Assembly (NCBI GenBank): GCA_000467715.1
Contig: AJFK01000728.1
Location: 1 to 64,000 of the forward strand
Reading direction: 5' to 3'
DNA: 64,000 bases
Origin: Hysterium pulicare CBS 123377
Lineage: Eukaryota > Ascomycota > Dothideomycetes > Hysteriales > Hysteriaceae
The notes beneath the pieces are model-generated. The model worked only from the letters and a program-made list of their open reading frames with translations. It was not told the origin of the DNA and did not search any database. Positions 1 through 9,966 of this stretch are shown piece after piece (position 1 is the first letter of the stretch; the number at the start of each line of letters is the position of its first letter). Both the position numbers and the translations under genes were made by a program.

Positions 1-703
1 TATATATATATATATATATTAGAAAAAAATAAAGGTTCTAGAGCTCTAAGAGCGCCAACAAGGTTTAATTCAATCCAATCAATGAATCTGACCACCCTAA
101 TCCAATCCACCAAGGTCTAGGATTCGACTGGAGGGATCCACAACCTCCACTCCAGTGCGACCACTGGATCTTTTACAGACACTTCTAGCAGTCTCGCGAG
201 AGAATCATCTGCAAGTACACAGCCATGCGAAACCAAATGACCACCCATTCAAATGTACGAAGTCTTCTATACTTGACGAATATGGCAGCAGTTCACTTAT
301 TTGTCAAAATGCTTAGTCAGTAGTCTTAACAGAAACGCGTATTTGTCGCAAAACAATCAACCATCTATCCTAACATGATTCGTTCTACTCTGCCAACTCT
401 TCCAGCAAAACGAACTGTACGCCGTCTATGGCTCCAGTTCTGAAGAAAAAGCTTGCGCCCAGTGCCAGTTCCAGATGTCAAAGCGGCGTAGTAGGGGTGA
501 CGTCAGATCTGACCTCCGATTATTTCCTCCCAACTCCTCTCCTCTTCCTTCCGTTAGGCGCTACACTGATACAGATATCAAGTCGCGAAAAATCCGTGGC
601 TGTCTAGCTTACCACTACTCAACTCCTGTCGCATTCTTGCACTCGCCTTGCTTCGAGAGCTATTTGAACGCCGTACAACTTCGCTTATCCATCTACATCA
701 GTC
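1..703. other. Window start: short TA microsatellite, then no gene seen
   Basis: The first 20 bases are a TA dinucleotide run. The rest has no reading frame that resembles a protein. The last 300 bases or so should hold the promoter and 5' leader of the esterase gene; pyrimidine-rich stretches lie just before its ATG. Confidence 0.6.
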
Positions 704-2912
704 ATGCCCAAAGGTTCTGTGCCCGTATTTCTCGGTCTGGGAGCTATACTCTTGGGATTGCTTGCCATTTTTCTCGAATCCTTCCGAGGCTTTCTGCTTC
801 AGAAGAGTGTTCAGTACGGGATTGACGTGCCATCATCACTTGTCTCACGACCTGTTGTCGTTGACTCTGCCCGAGACATCAGGTATTATGGCAGCTATTC
901 TACTGGCGTTGAACACTTCCAAAATATTTTCTATGGAGAGGATACCTCAGGCAAGAATCGCTTCGCACCGCCTGTTCCTGTGAAGCCTACGAAGGGGTCT
1001 AGGATCGATGCTATGCAGCCCGGCGCATGGTGCCCTCAAGGAACTGGAGATATACTCCCTTTCACAAACCGAATTGTCAACATTAGTGAAAATTGCTTAA
1101 GCTTGCGGATCGCTCGACCACTCGGCACTAAGTCGGGTGCCAAGTTACCAGTGATGGTATGGATACATGGAGGTAAAGACATCGCGCCGCCTTTCAACTT
1201 CTCAATTATTCTTCCTGTTATCAGAGAATACTAACCACTCCCTGCAAACCTAGGCGGTCATACGCTAGGCTCCGCCGCAGAGATCCTGTATGAGCCCGAT
1301 GGCCTGGTGAAGCAAGCTGCCGCAGATAGACAGCCATTGATTTTCGTTGCCATCAATTACCGGCTCGGCTGTAAGTCATTCACAGATTCTACCGTTACTG
1401 TGAGCCTACTCACACACATTTATGCAGTCTTCGGCTTTGCGACAAGCAAAGCAATGATCGAGGCCAAACAGACGAATGCTGGTTTACGAGACCAGCGAGC
1501 GGCGCTCGAATGTACGTGTCAGAACTGAAGAATCTCGCCATTTCCACATAAACTTACATGCCTCGAAATGTAGGGATTCGCGACAATATCGAAACTTTCG
1601 GTGGTCATTCGCAGAAAGGTAAGAAACTCCAAGCGATCGGCAGAATCTTACGACTCGGACGTACTAACGGTCCTTTTTCTATGAAAGTAACCGCAATCGG
1701 CCAAAGTATAGGAGCCAGCGATATCAGTTTGCAGCTGACTTCGTTCAGAGGGGAGCGTGGCGTTCCATTTCAACAAGCAATGTGAAAAATGCTTTCCATG
1801 AACCGCCTGTTTTGTGCTAACTAAGAATTAATAGAATGATGTCGGGTGGGCCAGGTCTGAACTTCAACACCAAATCAGACCTGGTTGCAAACAACACCGC
1901 AGCCATCGCGCAAGAAGTAGGATGTGTCAAGAACAACGACAGTCAATCTGCAGAGACTCTGAACTGTTTACGAGAAGCCTCGGTTGACCTTCTCACTGAT
2001 CTCTCTGTCACCGCCTCCCGTACTGCCCGTCCACCTTTTGGAGAGGGATTCTTCTACCCTACATACGATAATGATTTTGTTCCAGATCGGCCTTCTCAGC
2101 TTATGCGGGCTGGGGAGTTCGCCAAAGGCATCCCAGTAATCGCCTCCTGGGTGACAAATGATGGCGCCTGGTACGTGCCTCCTTCGACCTCGACTGACGA
2201 AGAGGTGCTAGCAAGTTTCGGGCTTTGGCTTTTTGGCCTCTCTGAATCCACGAAAACAAAGCTTCTAAAATTATACCCACTTGAAGATTTCGAGAGCATG
2301 GTACGGCCGGACTACGATGGATCTATCTCACCACAATACTATCGCGCCGCTCAGCTCAATAGAGATATCTGGTTTACCTGCCCCGTGCTTGACTTTGCGT
2401 GGCAATACGTCAAGAATGGTGGTGTAGAGGCATCACGGGTGCGATTGTATGAGCATAATGCCACTCGATACTTGCCGGTCTTTGAATACATGGGTGTACC
2501 CATGTGGCGTGTTGCACACCTAAGCGATATTCCCTATGTACTCAACATCCAGCAGCTAGGCGGAGGCGCAGACAATTCAGCCGCCCAGCTTAATCTAGCC
2601 AAGACCATCAGTCGGAGTATCGCGAAATTTGTAGCCCATGGAAGCCCGGAACCGGATCACAGTGGGGTTAAAATTGAGGTATGGCCACCGGCTTTCTCCA
2701 ACGTGTCGAAGAAAGAATTGGAAGAGGATTTCCCTCGTAAGCTTTCACTACAGTTGCTTGGAGGACCATATGGAAACAAGCCTGTGACTGTAAGCAAGAA
2801 TATGGACGAGGCTGCTGCAACGGACGAGGAGAATGCTGTGCGCTGGGAGAAGTTATTTGAGAGGTGCGAATTCATTAACGGTGAGAAGATGAGGGGGGAG
2901 TCTGGCGTATAG
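704..2912 (+). CDS. Carboxylesterase type B, membrane-anchored, six exons
   Basis: Predicted alpha/beta-hydrolase of the carboxylesterase/lipase type B family, hydrolysing carboxylic esters. Exons 704-1172, 1254-1370, 1428-1511, 1574-1618, 1688-1781 and 1835-2912 give about 628 residues, within the family's usual range. Support: the oxyanion-hole region reads WIHGGGH after splicing, followed by NYRLGFFGFA and EWIRDNIETFGG, all typical of the family. The nucleophile elbow reads GQSIGA instead of the usual GES(A)G; its Ser is the likely nucleophile. The N-terminus (residues about 8-24) is a hydrophobic helix with no clear cleavage site, so a signal anchor is likely. The start is the first ATG in frame with that helix. 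Intron 4 carries a perfect TACTAAC-like branch point. Substrate cannot be told from sequence. Confidence 0.9.
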
Positions 2913-3121
2913 AGGGATTTGAAGAAGTAGTAGAGTTCTTTATAGATGGGTACGATGTCCTTAATGACTGCTAATCAAACGCCTCACGTTGGTCTGCGGA
3001 GCCTGCTGGATAAAGAAGTATTATTACTGATGGTGAAGAAAGGTGCACTACATCAGTTGGGAAAGCACGTCCGAATTTAGTAGCTCCCTTGCGCGCCCTC
3101 AGCTTCTGACGTTAATGACAT

Positions 3122-3129
3122 TATAAATA
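3122..3129 (+). promoter_or_regulatory. TATA-like box of the small secreted protein gene
   Basis: TATAAATA lies about 115 bp before the ATG at 3243, a usual distance for a fungal TATA box. The leader between them is rich in C, A and T, and the start context is CACAATG. Confidence 0.5.
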
Positions 3130-3242
3130 TTTACTCCTTTACAAACGTCTATCCTCTCTTCCACAACATCACATCGACCTCTCACAACTTACAATATACA
3201 AAATCGAACACAAACCCCTATCAACTCAAAGCACCAAACACA

Positions 3243-3785
3243 ATGCATGCATCCTTCTTCTTCAGCGGCCTCCTCGGTGCCCTTGCCAGCATCACAACCG
3301 CCATTCCCCTTTCGCCCCGCCAAGGCGCCACCATGATCGTGAGTCAATCCAACCAGACTCCCATAACTTCGAGTTCCTGACTACATCACAGTTAGGTCTC
3401 TGCAACAACCCAGGCTACTCCGGCTGCTTCACTCACAACATCAACACCGGTACAGGCTGCGTCGATGTGACCGGCAAGTAAGTCTGGTCTGAATCTGATC
3501 AACCCCCATCCCGTTTTTAGACCTCATCTTGCTAACCACATCTCTAGCCAAGACAATGTTGCCAGATCTCTCACTATGCCCGGCCAAGGCAGTGGATGGC
3601 AGTGTAGGGTCTTCGAGTTAAGTTTCCTGTTGTATGGAACAGGGAATGTGGATATGAAGCTAATCAAGCGCAGCGGACATTCTTGCACTGGTGCCAAGTA
3701 CACGTTCACGCAGTCGGTTGCGGATATGGGACCTGTTGGTTTCGATTTGGACATCAGCAGCTTTGACTGTGCGTATGAGGTTTAG
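3243..3785 (+). CDS. Small secreted cysteine-containing protein, three exons
   Basis: Exons 3243-3338, 3392-3477 and 3548-3785 join in phase to a 139-residue protein. Residues 1-20 form a clear signal peptide (FFFSGLLGALASITTA), so the product should be secreted. The mature part has six cysteines, the first two in LGLCNNPGYSGCF; the C-terminus is short and ends CAYEV. I do not recognise the family; size, secretion and cysteine content fit small secreted proteins of plant-associated or saprotrophic ascomycetes, some of which are effectors. Both introns (53 and 70 nt) have GT-AG ends. Without splicing only the last exon looks open, so simple ORF calling would miss the signal peptide. Function unknown. 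Confidence 0.75.
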
Positions 3786-5436
3786 AGGGAGCGGGCGGTG
3801 CTCGATACTGGGCTTTGCAACACTGATGTGATGCCGGTATCGAAGGGCTCAGTGACTATGGATGAGATCGGTAGGTAAGGATGGTTTCATCAATCGGATT
3901 ATATGGAGATTCTTAATGCTCTTGTTCGAAAGAGTAGATCGGGTAGCTAACATGAAATGTGAATGAACTTGTTCAGAAGTCTGCATCTGAAGATGAAGAA
4001 CATCCTGCTACGGAGTATCACGTGCGACGGGATATTTACAGCCACCCACATCTATGCGGCAGCTTTAGTGAAGGTTTCCACACTCTTCTACCCTGTTTGC
4101 GAGGAAACAAAATGTTACCAGGAAGGCAGAGAGGGTGAAGATATAAAGTCGGCCAATTCTGCAAATCATCAAACTAGCACGTTACATTTTCCAACGTCGC
4201 TTTAGGGAGCATATCTTGAGAAGTCCTTCGAAGAAGTGATGATAAAAACCTCCGTGAAGCGTTGGTGTTAGCTGAGGAAAACGCGAACGGAGAACATCGA
4301 GTAGTTGGGGTTTCCTTAGAGACGAACGGGATTTGGAGGCTCGAAGTCGACTTCGATGGAGGCAAGGTTGTATAGATCGAATTGGTGTGCGATTGACTGA
4401 TTTGGATAATGCAGATGTGCGTTGATTGGAGAGAGTGGGGATGTGTGCCAGATCGTTATCGAGGCTCGCACATGGGCGTGCGGAATGAAAAGCGCGGAAA
4501 CGAAGATGGCAAACCACGAAGTTGAGATTCAATATAGCCTATAGTAAGGTTAAAGAAGGTATAAGTAAACTACTATCATTTTGTAGAGAAGGACGGCGTG
4601 GTAGCTCGATCTATACAGGTGTTGAATGTGTAAAACCTAAAAATCGACACCTCAGGCAGACTGCTACCAAACACCTTCCTAATCCGGTAGGAGTAGCAAA
4701 ATGTGTTGATTACTGAGGCTCGAAATGCGATTTTTCGAGGTGCGAGGTTTTGATCGACGTTTAGCGCGGTTTTAGCGTGCCGTTTTTGGCGAGGTGAAGC
4801 AGTGAATGGGCGGGTTTGTTTCCGCAGGGGGGTTTCTTGAACTACTCGAGTACTGCTGGGATTGGTAGATATCTCTGAAAGTAATCTTTTTAGCCTCCTG
4901 TCGAAACTCCCTCCCTCCTCTGCTTCTCACCTCACCTGTATCCACCTACATGTTCATGTTGTCACTCCTTCAGCCCTTTTCAACTCATCCGTAACAGCGC
5001 AACACCCCAATGAAAAAATCCACTATTTCAGCATTTCGGAATTAGTGAGATTGACAAGTTAGTAGATCTAGTAATTATCTAGATAGTATATAGTTCAGTC
5101 GACAAATAGATAGACCTTTACCGCAATTGACACTTTTTGCTCTATTACCGGATTAGGAAAGTTTTCGGCGAGAGGGTAGATTGCGAGGTCGTAGACTCTT
5201 CAGCAACTACGAGGGGTGCGAATTAAAGAAGACGAACGGAGATACTTAGCAGACGAAATCGTCCGCGTGAGAGGCTGAGATGGTAATGAGATCTATATAC
5301 TATTGGTTGGGCTGATATATACGTATTTGACATTTTAATTCCCTAACGCCTTCATTCAGAACTGCTCAACGGCGTCATCAACAACCTCAGACAAACCCCT
5401 CTCCCCACCAACTTCCAACTCATCCAGTCCATCTCA
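3786..5436. other. Gene-poor stretch holding one copy of a dispersed repeat
   Basis: No convincing gene. A roughly 185-bp tract near 4650-4835 is related to one near 18520-18745 (separate entry). A short open stretch on the plus strand near 4253-4375 gives a protein-like peptide containing REALVLAEENANG but has no start or continuation; it may be a gene relic. Confidence 0.5.
4650..4835 (+). repeat. Dispersed repeat family B, copy 1
   Basis: Shares interrupted blocks with 18520-18745 in the same orientation: AACACCTTCCTAAT, TTGATTACTGA, TTTCGAGGTGCGAGG, TTTAGCGC and GGTGAAGCAGTGAATG, in the same order. The copies differ by many substitutions and a 30-40 bp insertion in copy 2. No coding capacity and no terminal repeats found. 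Confidence 0.65.
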
Positions 5437-6950
5437 TCAAAATTCCTTCTTCCCCACCTCCACCTCCTTCCCAAACTTCTCCCTAATCTCCGCCTCCGAA
5501 AACACCCTCGTCTTGCGCCTCAACATCTCCGCCCTCTCCTCAAGACTCATCCCCATCTGCTCACCAATCGGAACGAGACATTTCGCCAAATGCAAGTAAT
5601 CGTGTTGAAGGAGCTTAACGGTGATCATGATATAGTCGATATTATGGAAAACGAGAGCGTGTTCCGCGGCGTATTTGGAGCGCGTGGAGAGGAATGAGAT
5701 GGGGTGGTCGCGCCAGTGGCGGAGCGGGTTGAGATGGTGCGAAGTGTGGTAGCCGTCGTTGAAACAGTAGCGATTGCTCTGGGTGGGGTTAGGGGTTAGT
5801 TTCGCTGGGGTGTGGGAGAGTGGAGGGGGAGGATGGTAGAGAGAAAGAATCTTACGGGAACATCAATCAGAGTAATACTAGACCGATAATCCGAATCTGG
5901 TTCCACCTCATCCACAAAAGCATGCTGACCCCAATTCCCAACCATAAGCCCCGCTCTCAGCGCCAGCAGCGGCAGCAGGAAGACGAAGATGGTCGCGGGT
6001 CGGTTTACGTAGACACCGAGAAGGTAGATGGCGGTGTAGTTCGCGATTTCGAACGAAGAGGCTTTGAGCGCCATAAAGGGTTTCCCTTTTCGAAGAAAGT
6101 AGCGCGGGAGATCTAACCAGATGAGGAAATAGAATCGACCGACGTAGTGCAGGAAATGCCAGATGTTGTCGCGTTGGTAGCGGATTGTGGACGAGAGATC
6201 GTCGGGTCCGTTGGCTTCGACGTGATGGTGCTTGACGTGGTGAAAGTAATACGAGTTCCAAGTGTGGCCGAAGAGGGGATCGGTTATGTAGGGGAAAGCG
6301 GAGTCTAAAAGCCAATACTTCTTTGCGAGAATACCGCGCTGGTGGATGTGTTGATGCATCATCAGTGTGTATGTGCCGATATACCAACCCTGCATCAAGA
6401 CGTGCAAGCATCCATGCCACCAATGGAAGTTGTAAAAGAGATACAGAGCGCTTGGCAGGGTGGTTGTAGCGTAGAGGAACAGATGGGTGAGCATGACGAC
6501 ATCAGTCTCGACCCTTACCACCGATCGAGCCCATTGGATGTATGGATCGAGAACCCAGTACCTGACGAAGGCCGGAATCTCGACGTCAGGAAGATCAATT
6601 GAGACGAAGACAGTAGGGTCAAAGAGCTTGTTTTGAGGTGCATTCAGTCCCTTCATAACCTGTATCGTGTTTTCGCTGAGCTCATTTGCGTCTAAGGAGA
6701 CCTGTTAATACCAATGCATCGCAATGATGGAAATTGACTCACCCTCCGGCGAAGATGATGAAGAAGAGTCATATTCGGTGACTTTTTCGATTACATCGTG
6801 TTTCAAGGATTCTTCAAAAGTTGGACTCTCAGCTTCGAGAGGCCGAGTACGCTGGTATTGGTCGTAGTCTCTGGCCAACGTTTTCAAGACGAGTCGGTCT
6901 TGTAGGGTGAGTTGGGGGTCCGGTCTCAGCAGATCTCGTGGATTCCCCAT
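5437..6950 (-). CDS. Membrane fatty acid desaturase-like protein, three exons
   Basis: Predicted di-iron fatty acid desaturase or hydroxylase-type membrane enzyme. Exons on the minus strand are 6743-6950, 5856-6691 and 5437-5778, giving 461 residues. Histidine boxes in order: MMHQHIHQRG near residue 180, FHHVKHHH near 222, and YHTSHHLNPLRH near 358 in the last exon; the last box appears only after splicing out 5779-5855. Several hydrophobic segments lie between the boxes. The N-terminal 70 residues are charged and Ser-rich. The acceptor of intron 1 is CCTTAG at 6692; the nearer-looking TTAACAG would bring in a stop. The family includes fungal desaturases whose substrate may be fatty acyl or another lipid; which one is not visible here. 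The neighbours do not form an evident pathway. Confidence 0.88.
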
Positions 6951-7584
6951 ATTGATGATGATGGATGGAGGTTGGGGTTGAAGGTTGAGAATGGTGGGGA
7001 CTGAAATTAGTCTACCTTAAGCGATGGCGCTTGGCGTCGGCTCTGAAACCTCGGAGAATAAATCGAATCGTGAAATTGGCAAGACTATGAGTGTATGACG
7101 GTTGAGACAATTGAAAAAGACGTATCTTCAGGGTGTTTTGTCATCTGCGGCTCCGGTCAAGCAATGGGTTTTGAGAGGAGAATTTGCAGCCTGCCTGTAA
7201 GGTAACGGCACTAGCATTGGTTCGCTTGAGCTTATTTGGATGTCCAACGTCGCCGAGACTTCATCCCTCTCGTCAACCCATCCATCATCATCAAGCCCCA
7301 GTCAAGTCCTGCTTCGTCTGCCATTTTTCCGCGTTCAGAATCCGGCCCTATCCATGCAGATCGAGAGTCTCGTGGTATGAGAGCAAGGCGTATCTGGACA
7401 CCAGTGTTGAATTGGGGGTTGCAGCCTTGCGCCGCTCACATACCAACCAAGGATAATGAGGGTCTGTTATCCTCGCTTCAGATCCGTTCATTCTCACACA
7501 CCCCCACTGCATGCTCGCCTTGACTCTGGAAGAGCCACATGGGAGGTCTTGCATGTTGGCATGATATGCTATACCGTCTTTGAA

Positions 7585-7738
7585 TCGACACTTACTTCAA
7601 ACCAATGAAAACTCAACGCAAAATCAAAGCAACACCGTTACATCATTCAATGAAATCAACCATGAATGAGAGCTTTAAATATAATTACCTCTTACGCGTG
7701 GTTGAGCTTTACCGAACTCTTCTTCGACACTTACTTCA
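7585..7738 (-). repeat. SINE-like element, full-length copy with 15-bp target duplication
   Basis: The element body is 7600-7723 (124 bp), read on the minus strand. It is flanked by a perfect direct repeat TCGACACTTACTTCA at 7585-7599 and 7724-7738, the mark of target-primed insertion. On the minus strand the body starts AGAAGAGTT, has AAGCTCAACCACGCGTAAG, then GGTTGATTTCATTGAATG, and ends TTCATTGGTT. The first motif is near an A box and the second near a B box of RNA polymerase III promoters, so a tRNA-derived origin is possible. Related copies lie at 15275, 27853, 28538, 31866, 47322 and 62954. Confidence 0.85.
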
Positions 7739-7839
7739 GTCCTTTCATATTCGATGATTTCACTTGTGAGCTTAAAAACAAAATCATCGTCAGCAGGAAT
7801 GCTGAACGGGGCGCTATCATAGCCAGGTGGTGTCGAGTA

Positions 7840-8066
7840 AGTGTTTTCACATGGAGTGTCATACTCCGTCGTTTTCGGAGAGGCTAGGTCTGCGCCTACC
7901 GACCACCTTCTTCCCTATCAGCCTACAAAGCCGGTTCAGACTCGAAGAAAGGCATCAAAGCAAGTTGCTATTCTTGGGGCTATTCGAAAAGTAGCTTACA
8001 GGGAAGATTATATCCAAATTTCTGCGGCCAGAGCAGTCCGCAGTACGACGAATAATGACACCCACC
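7840..8066 (+). repeat. Dispersed repeat family A, copy 1
   Basis: Shares ordered blocks with 47050-47265: GTGTCATAC, AGGTCTGCGCCTAC, GGTATCAAAGCA-like sequence followed by GTTGCTAT, then GTCCGCAGTACG and CGAATAATG. Both copies are on the plus strand and each has a SINE-like copy within 150 bp. About 210 bp, no protein-like frame, no terminal inverted repeats recognised. Confidence 0.7.
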
Positions 8067-8825
8067 ATGCTTCCTTCCCCTCCTATCACCACTGTTCTAA
8101 TAGCCATCATTAGGTACGTGGTTAGATGCTTCTCTGATACTTTCTCGTTGTTGTAACCTCCACTTTTGACAACATAGTCGCCGCGCTTTTACGCGCTCGT
8201 GGACTCTTCGAATCGCCAAAAGCCCCGACAAATGTCCGAGTAGAATTGACCCAAAGCTGCGTAACGGCATACGACACCTCCCGCTTCCCAACCATCATGA
8301 ATCGCCTCCGCGCCGGCATCAACATTGAATACCGCATAACGATAGGAGAAGAAGATCCCTCCGCGTACTCCCGCACATGCTTCTACGTCGTCGTTTCCGT
8401 CGAAGGCATCTCTAAATTCCATGCTTTTCTACAAGTCATCTCCCGTAGCTACTCAACTGCCGTCTTCACATTCGGCACAGCTCTCTTCGCCTCCGCCCAA
8501 CTCATGTTCATAACCGCCACCCTAATGGTCCTCTGCTGAGTCCTTCCAATAGGAATGATGGGCCGCGTCTTTTCCATGTGGATAGCCGCCGAAATGAACC
8601 GACATTCGGCCTTCATTCTGCACACAGTCGTAAAACCAAAGACGGACACTAGCGACTTCATGAAGGAGATTGTGGAGATCCCCCGGCTTACAGGTCGAGA
8701 CTATGGGGCATATCATCCTGGATGGCGTCTGTATCGTGAAGAGGAGTCCGCTTTTTTCGGCGGCCACTTCCATGGGACTCTTGGCCAGACCTCATAATCT
8801 TGTGCGGATAGCGGCGCGGAATTAG
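8067..8825 (+). pseudogene. Broken gene for an unrecognised membrane protein
   Basis: One frame reads coherently from about 8180 as a protein with a Cys-, Thr- and Val-rich start (RVELTQSCVTAYD), then a hydrophobic region (FGTALFASAQLMFITATLM), a second hydrophobic stretch and a charged tail. It is broken by TGA at 8537-8539, where a Trp (TGG) would read through smoothly, and by a one-base shift at the run of five C at 8680-8684; dropping one C gives GLQVETMGHIILDGV and a tail ending at TAG 8823-8825. A possible first exon starts ATG 8067 directly after the family A repeat, but its splice phase does not fit well. I do not recognise the family. It could instead be a live gene with sequencing errors. 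Confidence 0.5.
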
Positions 8826-9360
8826 AGGAGGAACACTTTTGCGCAAACGCAGAGGGGAGAGGAGGGATACGGCTACGCATGTGGATTCGAGGTCGGATAT
8901 TGCGTCTGCGGATAAGATCGCTAGCAGCACTACTTACAGTGGGTGCTGACCGTTGTATACACCCCTTTCAACGGAGCTTACCACCGTCTACCGAATTCAT
9001 TCGAGCTCTGTTACCGGTCTGAAATCCAGTTCCCTACTTTGACGCGTGCTGGGAGATAATAGACTGTAGAGGCCTGGATCTAGGTGTGATGGAAATTCAT
9101 TTTTAGTAAAGGGCTAGGTATAATAATGTCTCGCCTTTCTTAGTTCAGAAATTTTTTTACTCCCAACATTATATCTCCAGTTGGGATCACGTGCTCTCCA
9201 TATCACGCTAAGCCCAAACTAAACTAACGTTCAGCAATCCACCTCAACCTCGGCCCAACATCCATCCAGCCCTAATCCCATCTCACGCTATAAGAACATC
9301 CACACTTCAAATCAACACCCCCAGCACCCTCATTCTTTCCCCCTCCCCTTCCCCACCCCC
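8826..9360. promoter_or_regulatory. Upstream region of the phosphatase gene
   Basis: Contains a CACGTG E-box at 9188-9193, just after a small hairpin (CCCAAC ... GTTGGG). A TATA-like TATAAG at 9289-9294 lies about 70 bp before the ATG at 9361. The leader is strongly C-rich. No gene seen. Confidence 0.45.
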
Positions 9361-9966
9361 ATGTCCTTCCTCCTCCACGGCTTCACCACCATGGGCTGGC
9401 TCGACAAAATCCCGCGCGCCCGCAACCTCTACATTGGCGGCCTACACGCCCTCTACCGCGCAAACCTGATCCAAAAAGCCGGAATAACGCACGTGCTCTC
9501 GGTCATAGACTACGACCCTCTACTTTCGGAAAAAGAGCAACTCGCACATCTAAAGCACTTCCACATCCGCGCCGAGGACAACCCGAACGAAGATCTACTT
9601 CGGTATTTTGGCGCTGCGAATGCATTTATTGAGGCGGGGTTGAGGGGAGAGGGAGAAGGAGGTGGTGGTGTATTCATCCATTGCGCGATGGGGAAGTCGC
9701 GATCGGCTACGCTGGCTATTGGGTATCTGATGTGGAAGTTTCGTCGCACGCCTGCAGAAGCGCTCGAGCAGGTGCGTGAGGGGCGTCCTGTTTGTGATCC
9801 GAATCCTGGGTTTAAGGAGCAGTTGGAGGTGTATTATCGGATGTTGAGAGCTGGGGATGGAGGGGAGGCGGAGCGGATCTATGAGGCGTGGAGGAAGGAG
9901 AGGTTTTTGGGGACGTGGTGGGAGTGGGAGGCTAGAGCGGGGAAGAGGGCTGTGGGGAAGTTGTGA
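9361..9966 (+). CDS. Dual-specificity protein phosphatase, intronless
   Basis: Small Cys-dependent phosphatase of 201 residues that should remove phosphate from Tyr and Ser/Thr, probably in the cytoplasm or nucleus. The DSP fold spans about residues 16-165: it opens with NLYIGGLHALYRANLIQKAG and ITHVLSVIDYD, has a conserved Asp-containing loop (HIRAEDNPNEDLL), and the P-loop VFIHCAMGKSRSATLAIGY carries the HCxxGxxRS signature with Cys near residue 108 and Arg six residues later. The C-terminal 40 residues are basic and Trp-rich. The N-terminal half resembles the catalytic domain of Yvh1-like fungal phosphatases, but the zinc-binding C-terminus of Yvh1 is missing, so it is a shorter relative. 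GC-rich codon use and lack of introns set it apart from its neighbours. Confidence 0.9.
   Translation: MSFLLHGFTTMGWLDKIPRARNLYIGGLHALYRANLIQKAGITHVLSVIDYDPLLSEKEQLAHLKHFHIRAEDNPNEDLLRYFGAANAFIEAGLRGEGEGGGGVFIHCAMGKSRSATLAIGYLMWKFRRTPAEALEQVREGRPVCDPNPGFKEQLEVYYRMLRAGDGGEAERIYEAWRKERFLGTWWEWEARAGKRAVGKL

Larger units (their letters stand above)
6951..8066. other. Repeat-rich intergenic region
   Basis: Holds a full-length SINE-like copy (7600-7723) and a copy of repeat family A (about 7840-8066). The ORFs here are short and overlap both strands; none resembles a protein. Confidence 0.6.

Noticed and set aside
475-983. Two overlapping ORFs before the esterase gene
   Set aside because: Low-complexity translations in frames that conflict with the well-supported esterase first exon.
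4253-4375. Plus-strand peptide containing REALVLAEENANG
   Set aside because: Protein-like, but only about 40 codons with stops on both sides and no exon partners found; kept as a remark, not a gene.
3524-4532. Minus-strand ORFs after the small secreted protein
   Set aside because: The first is the shadow of exon 3; the others lack family-like sequence and start or splice signals.
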